DNA of 64,000 bases from Anomaloglossus baeobatrachus (Eukaryota > Chordata > Amphibia > Anura > Aromobatidae): the NCBI RefSeq assembly GCF_048569485.1, contig NC_134358.1:221275628-221339627 (forward strand), given 5' to 3'. Below the pieces are notes generated by a model. That model ran no database searches and had not been told where the DNA came from. It saw only the letters and a list, made by a program, of their open reading frames with translations. Below are positions 55,463-64,000 of this stretch, piece by piece. The stretch's first letter is position 1. The number at the start of each line of letters is the position of its first letter. The translations under genes were made by a program, and so were the position numbers.

Positions 55463-56660
55463 TATGGTATGTCCAGTCCATTGAAGTGTTTTATCAAAAA
55501 GATACCATTAAAATACCAAACTAAGTAATTTTTAATCCACCACTTCTCCCATGCCAACACTATCACTGGTCAAAACAGTGACCATGATATAGGTATCATT
55601 TGTCATCACATCAACTAAAAACCCATATGAACAATCAACGACAGATTATCTGAAAACTGGTGGTAAAGTGAGTGTAAGGCCCTGTGCGCACTGGAAAACA
55701 AAATTTTCTTAAGAAAATTTCGCAGGGTCTGAAAGATTACCGCACCCGCAGTATAAAACCGCGGCAAACCGAACCCAAAAACCGCATGCTGTTTGCTGCG
55801 ATTTGCTGTGGTTTTACCGCGGTATTGCCGCGGTATTTTTACCGTGGTTTTGCCGCCGGTTGGTACATGTGTACAGGTTAATCATGAAAGTTGTCTCATA
55901 GACGCTGCCATGATTAAAGCCTGGACTTAGAGGCAGATATGGGCTGCCATTAACTCATTATTACCCTGATTGCCACCGCATCACGGCAATCTGGAAGAGC
56001 TGGGGACACTCCGGGACTGCCGCATAATGAATGTGACAGTCCTGGGGCAGCGGCGGGCTGATATTCTCGGCTGCGGGAGGGGGGGCATTAACCCTGCCCC
56101 TCACCCTCCCCAGCCTGAAAATACCGGGCCGCCGCTGTGTGTTTACCCGGCTGGACTGTAAAAATACGGCGGAGCCCACGTTTTTTTATTTTTATATGTC
56201 CATTTGATTACTTGGCTCCGCTTCCTCTTCCTGTTATAATGACATCACTTCCCTGCAAACCGCAGGCAGTGATGAACATTATGTCCCGAAACCGCGAAAT
56301 ACCGCAGGGAATAACGCAGGAAAATGCAATGAACTGCACAGAATTTGCTCCCTGCGTTATTCCCTGCTGGTTTTCCCGATTACATTGCACTCAATGGAGT
56401 GAAATGCCGCAGCGACGTGCGTAAAAGAAGTGACATGCAACTGTTTTTGCTGCGGGAATCCTGCAGCAAAACATGCAGCTGTCAAAATCCGCATAGTGCG
56501 CACAGCATTTTTTTCCCCATAGGTTTTGCTGGTGAATCACTGCAGAGATGTTATGAACATAACATGCAGCGAAACATGCAGCAAAACCGCAGGAAATCCG
56601 TGGCAAAAAACGGTTTGTGCGCACTATTTTTGTATAGTGTTACAAGCTTGTGGAAAAACA
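55463..56660. mobile_element. GC-rich MITE-like repeat
   Basis: Starts near 55678 with GGCCCTGTGCGCACTGG and contains many CCGCGG-type palindromes (55760-55850). A mirrored TGTGCGCACTA near 56616 and GTGCGCACAGC near 56496 suggest nested inverted ends. Only short frames. Family not named; limits approximate. Confidence 0.45.
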
Positions 56661-57489
56661 TTTTAATGATGTGGACACTATGAAATCCACCAGGAACTGA
56701 CTGTAAATTTTTGTGGACGCTGATTTCTATCATATTGTGTTTTCTCCTGTATTACTGAATCTCAGTTTAAAACTATTTTAATATATTTTAACTGTTTATT
56801 CATTCATGTGATTTTTATAATGCTTTTGTTTGCAACAAACAGTAAGTAAAAATCAAAAGTATATAAAATAATCTAATGTAAAGCCTTATAATGTTAAATA
56901 TGTAACATTGTCATAGACTTTTCATATTTAATGCCAAGAATACCATAGTTTACTATTCAATCTTGTAAATACTATTATAATAATGGAAATCTAATGGAAA
57001 TATGACATCTATTAAAAGTTAATAGGATTTTATAAGACATCTGTCAGGGCTCTGTTAGAAAGGGAAGCTATAATGCTGGTGTGAACAGAGCCTTAAAGGG
57101 ATTTCTTCACTACCATTGAGAATGGAAGTCAATGGAAAGCCCAATACATCAGCATATTCTGGCTAATGAGGCCCCAGTAGAAGAAGATTTAACAGTCCTG
57201 CTGTAGTCTATTGATAATGACTGCGGGTAACTTCCATCAGAAAGTATTTATTATTAAGCAGCATATTTAATCCTCTTATCCTTAGATAGCAGAAACATCT
57301 TTATACAAAGCTATTATGCTAACACTGTTAAACTGTCTTTGTTTTGTATGAATTATTACACGTTTATGTGGAAATAAATAACATCTAGGATAATGTTGTA
57401 GGATTACCTTGTTCTATTTAATGAATCGTAACCTACATAATCATCTGCAAGTAAAAAGTATTATTGGACAACATTGGACAGCAGCACAC

Positions 57490-57490
<1 letters not shown>
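56661..57490. other. Unassigned AT-rich stretch
   Basis: No gene or element recognised. Confidence 0.4.
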
Positions 57491-57534
<44 letters not shown>

Positions 57535-57557
57535 TTTATATATATATATATATATTT

Positions 57558-57592
<35 letters not shown>
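57491..57592. repeat. (GT)n(AT)n microsatellite
   Basis: About 12 GT repeats followed by AT repeats with T-rich interruptions. It is followed by ACTAGCTGTACTACCCAGC, a phrase I recognise as the end of a dispersed repeat but cannot assign. Confidence 0.9.
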
Positions 57593-57593
<1 letters not shown>

Positions 57594-57781
57594 TAGCTGT
57601 ACTACCCAGCTTCGCCCAGGTCAATAACTGCTGTTAACAAAATAGAATGTATTAACAAAAATGTATTCTGCACACAAAAACCACAAAACAAATAGATAAA
57701 AATGTAATTATTAAAAGGCAAAAACTAAGCTAATAGAAGCATTTCACAACATATATTTCAACACCGCGCAAACGGCTGCAT

Positions 57782-57930
57782 GACTCATCCGAAAATCGCA
57801 TCGGAATGCTCAGACTGTCTGTCGGCTCTCCTGACCTGTGTGTCAGCGTTTTCTTCTATGCAGCTGTCACACTCAGGTCAGGAGAGCCGACGACCAGTTT
57901 GAGAATTGCAATGCGATTCTCGATGAGTCA
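57782..57930. repeat. MITE-like hairpin
   Basis: GACTCATC at 57782 mirrors GATGAGTC at 57922. The inner arms GTCGGCTCTCCTGACCTG and CAGGTCAGGAGAGCCGAC are exact reverse complements. The structure resembles the hairpin at 8305-8463 in layout but is not the same sequence. Confidence 0.75.
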
Positions 57931-58061
57931 TACCCCTGTGCAATTGTGCTCTTAGTTGTATACTCCACAAATCTTGCCTTTATGGAAAGTTGGAAAGAAG
58001 AAAAACATTTTTGAAAGCAAGCCATAAAAAGACCTGTTTGCAGTTTGCAAAAAGCCATATA

Positions 58062-58650
58062 GGGACAGGGCTAGCATGTGAAAGAAGGAGCTCTGATTAG
58101 ATGAGACCAAAGTAGAACTTTTTGGGTTATATGCAAAATGCTATGTGTGGCAGAAAACTAACATTGCATAATACCCTGAAAACAACATCACCACCGTCAG
58201 ACATGATGCTGGCAGCATCATGCTCTGGGCATGCTTTTCTTCTTCAAGAACATGGAAGCTAGTCAAATTTGATGGGAATATGGATGGAGTTAACTACAAG
58301 GCAAACCTGAAAAAATTTGTTAGAGGCTGGAAAAACCTTGATACTGGGCTGTAGGTTCACCTTCCAGCAGTAAAACGCCTCTAAACATTCTACTAGAGCT
58401 ACAATACAGTTATTTAGATCACATAATATTCATGTATTTGAATGGTCAAGACCGAAATCCCATTGAGAATCTGTAGCAAGACTTGAAAATTACTGTTCAC
58501 AGATTCTCTCCATCTAAACTCACTGAGCTGTTTTGAAAAGAAAGAACCAAAAATTTCAACCTCTAGATGTGCAAAGCCGGTAGAGACACACAAGACTTGC
58601 AGCAGTAATTGCAGTGAAAAGTGGTCCTACAGAGTATTGACTCAGGGGTT
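58062..58650 (+). pseudogene. Tc1 transposase relic
   Basis: Plus-strand translation, broken by many stops, still shows a transposase-like series: an MRPK-type DETK region near 58100, a GSIMLWACF-like stretch near 58215, NGQDRNPIENL near 58445 and LQQ-type C-terminal wording near 58600. No open frame of useful length remains. An old Tc1 copy without recognisable ends. Confidence 0.6.
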
Positions 58651-58765
58651 CAGAATACAAATGCACAACACAATTATCAGATTTATATATTTTTTAAAAT
58701 ATTTAGAAAACCATGTATCATTTCCTTTACACTTCCAAATACTTGCTAGTTAGTGTTGGTATGGA

Positions 58766-58873
<108 letters not shown>

Positions 58874-59062
58874 GTGTGCAGAATTATTAGACAAGTTGTA
58901 TTTTTGAAGATTTTGTTTTATTATTGATCAACAACTATGTGTTCTCAGTCCACTCAAAAGACTCATAAATAACAAAGCTTAATATTTTTGGAAGTTGGAG
59001 TATTTTTTTTTTTAGATTTGGCTCTTAGGAGGATATCTGTTTGTGCAGGTAACTATTACTGT

Positions 59063-60193
59063 CAAGGGAGGAGAAAAAGGAGATAAGGCAAAAAAGTGAT
59101 GCAAAAGTATAACAATTTTATTGATAATTTAAAGTGCAGTACAAGAGGATAAAAGACAAAAAATTAGAAAGGTAACCATGGTGTGGGTGAGGAAAAAAGG
59201 GGATTTTTCCTGAATAAAATGGGGGTTAAAGTGGTTGCCAAGGCGGAACCAGGCCCAGAAAAGGTAATAAATGGACATGTGTGGGTAAAATCAGCCCACA
59301 CATGTGCCAATGACTGGTATAAATATCACCAGGAAAGGTGGAAATACAGCGGCTCAGACATAAGAGGGCACATATATAAAACATGTATGTATAAAGGCGT
59401 GAATGCCTGTGAAAAGGCTACAAAAAGAGCCGGTGCCCTCTCAGAAAAACATGTAGAGCATGTCAGGGTGAAAACCATAGACAGATAGCACAAAGTCTGC
59501 TAGATCGCTATAAGGCAGTACTGCTCAAGTGAAAAGTAAGCCAAAATGCAGAAAAAACAAATAACAAAAAATACAGGAGCCGCTGCGTTACCTGGTGATA
59601 AGTGGGGCTGGTTCCGGAGGCAAAGGGGCCTCCAACAGCCGTTTCGCAGAAGCTTTTTCTAGGAGGTATGTGGATGCACAGAGGGGACCATGCTATATAG
59701 GGATTGAAAAAGGTGCAATGAATCATGTATTGATTGTGGTGGTTTTCAATGCGCATGCGCCGGCAAGTGAGCTTGGGCGAATAGCAAGGAGCAGGGACAC
59801 CGCTGTGTACGGCGCGCGTGCAGGGCCAAGGGACGCGTCACCATGACACCATGCGCGCGCACCAGACAGGCCCGGCTTCTGCGAAACGGCTGTTGGAGGC
59901 CCCTTTGCCTCCGGAACCAGACCCACTCATCACCAGGTAACGCAGCGGCTCCTGTATACTGCATTGCAGGGTTTTTTCCATTTACAGTCGCACTTTTTTC
60001 TGCTTTTTGGCTTACTTTTCACTTGAGCAGTGAATAACAATAACAATAACATTGTTATACTTTTGCATCACTTTTTTGCCTTACCTCCTTTTTCTCCTCC
60101 CTTGACATGTTTATTGGAGTTGGCATTTTTCCCGAGGGATACCATCCTGTTATCCACTCGGTGTATTAGCTATGGCCAAATTATTGTATTTAA
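59063..60193. mobile_element. PLE-type fold-back insertion C
   Basis: Flanked by an exact 15-bp repeat GGTAACTATTACTGT (59048-59062 and 60194-60208). Inverted arms: 59063-59120 mirrors about 60040-60105, and 59517-59652 mirrors about 59875-60025. The arms include GCAAAGGGGCCTCCAACAGC and the PLE-like word GCGAAACGG. The loop (59653-59874) is GC-rich. A 101-codon frame at 59183-59488 resembles nothing and is probably chance. Structure matches insertion A, hence the PLE assignment. Confidence 0.65.
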
Positions 60194-60409
60194 GGTAACT
60201 ATTACTGTGCAGAATTATTAGGCAATTTAATAGAAAACAAATATATTCCCATCTCACTTTTTTATTTTCACCAGGTAAACCAATATAACTGCACAAAATT
60301 TAGAAATAAACATTTCTGACATGCAAAAACAAAACCCCGGAAAAATAGTGACCAATATAGCCACCTTTCTTTATGATGACACTCAACAGCCAAACATCCA
60401 TAGATTCTG

Positions 60410-61380
60410 TCAGTTACTTGATCTGTTTACGATCAACATTTTGTACAGCAGCCACCACAGCCTCCCAGACACTGTTCCGAGAGGTGTACTGTTTTCCCTC
60501 CCTGTAGATCTATATTTTATGAGGAACCACAGGTTCTCTATGGGGTTCAGATCAGGTGAACAAGGGGGCCATGTCATTATTTTTTCATCTTTTAGACCTC
60601 TACTGGCCAGCCACGTTGAGGAATAGTTAGATGCATGTGATGGAGCATTGTACTCCATGAAAATCATGTTTTTCTTGAATGATATCAACTTCTTCCTGTA
60701 CCAATGCTTGGAGAAGTTGTCGTCCAGAAGCTGGTAGTAGGTCTGGGAGTTGAGCTTTACTCCATCCTCAACCCTAAAGGGTCCCACAAGTTCATTTTTG
60801 ATGATACCAGCCCATACCAGTACCCCACCTCCACCTTGCTGGCGTCTGAGTCGGAGTGCAGCTCTGTGCCCTTTACTGATCCAGCCTCTGGCCCATCCAT
60901 CTGGCCCATCAAGAGTCACTCTCATTTTATCAGTCCATAAAACCTTTGAAAAATCAGTCTTAAGATATTTCTTGGCCCAGCCCTGACGTTTTATCTTATG
61001 TTTCTTGTTCAAAGGTCGTTTTTCAGCCTTCCTTACTTTGGCCATGTCCCTGCCTTGTGCTTTTGGATACTCCAGTAACATTGCAGCTCTGAAATATGTC
61101 TAAACTGGTGGCAAATGGCATCTTGGTAGTTTCACGCTTGATTTTCCTCAATTCATAGGCAGTTATTTTGGAGCCTTTTTCCTCCAACATGCTTCTTGCG
61201 ACCCTGTTGGCTATTTGCCATGAAACGCTTGATTGTTCAGTGATCGCGCTTCAAAAGTTTGTCAATTTCAAGACTGCTGCATCCCTCTGCAAGACATCTC
61301 ACAAGTTTGGACTTTTCAGAGCCTGTAAAATCACTCTTCTGACCAATTTTGAAAAAGGAAAGGAAGTTGCCTAATAATTA
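60410..61380 (-). pseudogene. Tc1 transposase, DD37E-type, decayed N-terminus
   Basis: The open frame 60410-61081 has KVLWTDKMRVTLDG (first catalytic Asp), VLVWAGIIKNELVGPFRV, FMEYNAPSHA and PCSPDLNPIENLW (Glu). The usual QDNAPSHA reads EYNAPSHA, so the second Asp is lost; 37 residues separate that position from the Glu, matching DD37E families. Upstream to about 61380 the helix-turn-helix region (SEKSKLVRCLAEGCSS-like) is recognisable but interrupted by stops. The same Asp-to-Tyr change occurs in the copy at 53815. Confidence 0.85.
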
Positions 61381-61566
61381 AGCACACCTTATATAGGGTG
61401 ATGATGTCATTACACCACACCCCTCCTCATTACAGAGATGCACATCACCTGATTTACTTAATTGGTAGTTGGCTCTCAAGCCTATACAGCGTGGGGTAGT
61501 ACAACATGTATAAAAAGTATCATGTGATCAAAATAGTCATTTGCCTAATAATTCTGCACACAGTGT

Positions 61567-61997
61567 ATATATAAACACAATATAACCAATACAATTGTCA
61601 TTATGACACAGTAAGATTATGTTAGGTGTTAAACTTTTGTTTTTTGATCTTGACTAAATAATGTAGATTTTTCATATACTATGGATTACTAAAGACAGAG
61701 TAGATAGATAATTTTAATTAATCTACTGTTCAGATTCCTGCTAACCTACAGTTAATTGAAATCTTAGATCTTTTTATCAGGTCATTAGAAAGTGAACATT
61801 TTCTTTTTAGAGATTGAAGGTGGAATTGGAGCTCTATGAAATTAAATGTTTCGTTACTTGGATACCTAATATTATAAGAGAAAGCATTGACAATAATATC
61901 AGATAACAGTATCTCTTCTCCTGCAAAATGCATACAATTTCACAACTTTTTCAGGAAATAGTTTATATAAAGCTTGTACTTACATTCTGACTTTTCA
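61567..61997. repeat. Flank copied into the MITE at 54.8-55.2 kb
   Basis: Non-Tc1 sequence that matches about 54770-55189. Small indels distinguish the copies (for example a longer GAAGGTGGAATTGG stretch near 61816). It marks the duplication as genomic rather than transposon-driven. No coding content. Confidence 0.8.
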
Positions 61998-63043
61998 GTG
62001 ATTTGTAATGTCAATATGCTTTTAAAAGGCCATGGAGCCATGAAGGCATTATACTAGTCTTATGTTACATAAAAAGTATGTGTTCAACTTTAACAATAGT
62101 TTTACAGTTTAGGGAAAAATGTAAATGTATCCAAAGTGACTAAGTTCTCAATTGGGGCATCCTAATCTGTAATAGCTATTAATATGGCTGAGAGGACTAC
62201 AAGTCAAATGTAAGGTGTCAATTAGTAGAAATAAAAAGAAATGTAAAAAAAAAGTTTTGCAGTAATGCAGACAAGAATTTGGACATATTAAGCCAATATT
62301 ACCCATCACCTATTTCTTAGTAATATTGACTTCTAAATGGCTTCATGATGATGACTTACATAATTTGCCAAAAGAGATAAGTGGACCCTTGGAAGTTCAG
62401 CTTTGTCGGGTTCAGTCAGATTTTAGTGCAAAGTTCAGTTCGGGACCTGGGTTTGACCCAAACTTAACCCTGGACGCCACATAAGTCAATGTAGACACAA
62501 ATTTTAGTTCTGTAAATGAGTGCAAAATGGTTGTAGTAAGAGCCAGGGGGCTGGAAAAATAAGCAAAATTGGGGCAATTGCACTGCAAACAAATGTGGAT
62601 AGGAAAAAAATAAAAAAAAATTACGTGGGCTCCTGCATGTTTTTGATAACCAGCACAGGTAAAACAGGCAACTGTGGGCTACAGAAAAAAAATAGAGGAG
62701 ATCCACACCATTTTTTTTAAATTATTTAAATAGATCATTTAAAAAATAGCATGGGGTCCACTCTAATTTTAATAGCCAGCCAAGGTAGACAGCTGGGAGC
62801 TGGTATTATTAGGCTGGGAAGGCCCATGCTTATTTGGTCCCTAACAGCCTAAACAAAACAGTCCCCAGCTGTCCTATAAGTGGCGCATCCATTAGTTGTG
62901 CCAATACTGACACTTTGCCCAGCTTTTTCCAATTGCCCTGGTGCGGTGGCAATCGAGGTAATACTTTTGGGGTTGATGTCAGCTGTGAATGGACTTTACA
63001 TGTGTTTCATAGCCATTGAGTCAAGTGAACCAGGTGCTTACTA
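61998..63043. other. Unassigned, with one dispersed repeat
   Basis: 61998-62460 shows nothing recognisable. From about 62470 to 62990 the wording (GATAACCAGCACAGG, TTTAAATAGATCATTTAAA, AATAGCCAGCCAAGG) is familiar to me as a frog interspersed repeat with internal inverted structure, family unknown. No gene. Confidence 0.4.
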
Positions 63044-64000
63044 TAGATGAGCCACCCTCTAGAGGCTCAAGTTCGGTTTGGTTCGTCAAACGGAGGCCGC
63101 GTTCGAGTTCGGTTCGGCGAACCGTTCGACGAACCTCTCGAACCCCATTGAAAACAATGGGAGGCAATCACAAACACATAAAAACACTTAGAAAACACCT
63201 TCAAAGGTGTCCAAAAGGTGACAAACAACTCCCAAGACAACACAAGCACATGGGAAAGTGACTAGGACATATACTCATGCCAAAACAAAACAGCTGGACG
63301 AGAAAAAAGAGGAGAAGACACAGATATAGGCATGGCATGCCCTTCTAAAATCATGTAAAACACAGCAATGGGACTCCAAGCGGAGTCTCCCTTTTTTACA
63401 AAAATTGGGCCCCACAGACACCCTTTCAGTGGCATCACTTTTGCCCCAGTTGCAAACTTGACAGGTAGATTTGCATCAAGCACATTCAATAATACGCCAG
63501 CCTTAATTGTCCCCGGGATGACACCGTTGTAGGTAGCAAAGTCTTTGCTGATCCATGATTTGTTCATCTTGGATCGTTTTTAAAAACACAGCAAGGGGAC
63601 TCCAAGCGGAGTCTCCCATTTTTCCAAAAATTGGGCCCACAGACACCCCTTCTGTGGCATCACTTGTGCCCCAGTTGCAAACTTGACAGGTAGATTTGCG
63701 TCAAGCACATTCCAAAATACGGCAGCCTTTACTCTCCCCAGGATGACACAGGGGTAATAAAGTCCTTGCAGATCCATGACTTGTTCATCTTGATGAACGT
63801 TAGTCTGTCCACATTGTCACTGGACAGACATGTGCGCTTATCTGTCAGCATACACCCAGCAGCACTGAAGACATGTTCAGAGACAACGCTGGCTGCGGGA
63901 CATGAGAAGATCTCCAAGGCGTAAGTGGCGAGCTCAGACCATTTTTCAAGATTTGAAGCCCAAAATGAGCAAGGCTCCAGTTGCAAAGTCATGGCATCGA
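63044..64000 (-). mobile_element. Second hAT copy, 3' end, runs off the window
   Basis: Starts TAGATGAGCCACCC (end-like, compare TAGAGATGAGCG at 15915) and continues with the same GTTCG-rich terminal region and the CAAAGGTGTCCAAAAGGTG stretch as the giant hAT. Then come two 3' units of about 220 bp (63340-63560 and 63566-63780) and, on the minus strand, the end of the transposase. The rest lies outside the window. Confidence 0.85.
63729..64000 (-). CDS. hAT transposase C-terminus (hATC), partial
   Basis: The minus-strand frame reads MTLQLEPCSFWASNLEKW, then EIFSCPAASVVSEHVFSAAG and LSSDNVDRLTFIKMNKSW, ending SSWGE with the stop at 63729. This is the hATC dimerisation domain and is very close to the C-terminus at 21310-21585 of the giant element. 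Open as far as visible; the N-terminal part is outside the window. Confidence 0.88.
   Translation of the reverse strand, partial: DAMTLQLEPCSFWASNLEKWSELATYALEIFSCPAASVVSEHVFSAAGCMLTDKRTCLSSDNVDRLTFIKMNKSWICKDFITPVSSWGE

Noticed and set aside
59183-59488. 101-codon frame in PLE C as a gene
   Set aside because: No family resemblance, low-complexity Lys-rich composition, and it lies in the non-coding arm of a fold-back element.
59060-60107. Shared word TGTCAAGGGAGG between PLE C and the retroviral inverted repeat at 42606 as proof of common origin
   Set aside because: Similarity stops after about 12 bases, and part of the word lies in the target duplication of PLE C. Likely coincidence.

Overview
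The window looks like repeat-dense DNA from an amphibian, most likely a frog. The basis is the mix of repeats: several Tc1/mariner families, BED-finger hAT elements, a GIY-YIG Penelope-like element (PLE), many palindromic MITEs and a retroviral fossil. The species call rests on my recall of these families, not on a search. I found no convincing host gene, rRNA or complete tRNA. Nearly every long reading frame belongs to a mobile element.

Layout, left to right. 1-1381: unassigned. 1384-3049: Tc1 copy with long inverted ends and one frameshift. 3094-3730: fragment of a second Tc1. 3731-7690: non-coding interspersed repeat carrying a MITE and an LTR-like insertion. 8241-11571: several MITEs, two of them abutting. 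12887-15090: another Tc1, itself split by a MITE. 15210-35799: a Tc1 split by an 18.9-kb hAT insertion (15915-34844, 8-bp target duplication). That hAT holds a nine-copy 220-bp array, one nearly whole transposase in two frames, a decayed second copy, and about 62 monomers of a 136-bp satellite. 35942-39833: a short-bodied LTR retroelement fossil split by a fold-back PLE derivative. 40062-41128: two abutting MITEs. 42310-53395: a Tc1 split by a 10-kb endogenous retrovirus fossil (42606-52615), which is in turn split by a coding PLE (47310-50754). 53498-55462: a MITE that received a copy of a segment whose counterpart is still at about 60.6-62.0 kb. 58869-61566: a Tc1 with a DD37E-type spacing, split by a third PLE derivative. 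63044-64000: the end of a second hAT of the same family as the giant one.

Most notable points. (1) The retroviral Gag region contains a recognisable macro (ADP-ribose-binding) domain upstream of capsid-like sequence and a CCHC zinc knuckle. (2) The same fossil is bounded by 71-bp inverted repeats. One of them runs directly into an antisense copy of the 3' half of tRNA-His, ending at the anticodon arm. (3) Three separate PLE-type insertions each have an exact 15-bp target duplication, and one has hammerhead-like motifs in long inverted arms. (4) A satellite with higher-order structure lies wholly inside a hAT transposon. The 220-bp array in the same element is an expansion of a unit that normally occurs about twice at the family's 3' end.

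Order of events from nesting: Tc1 copies are oldest, hAT and retrovirus came next, and PLEs and some MITEs last. Element boundaries and target duplications were read by eye. Identity figures are by-eye counts over short stretches only.
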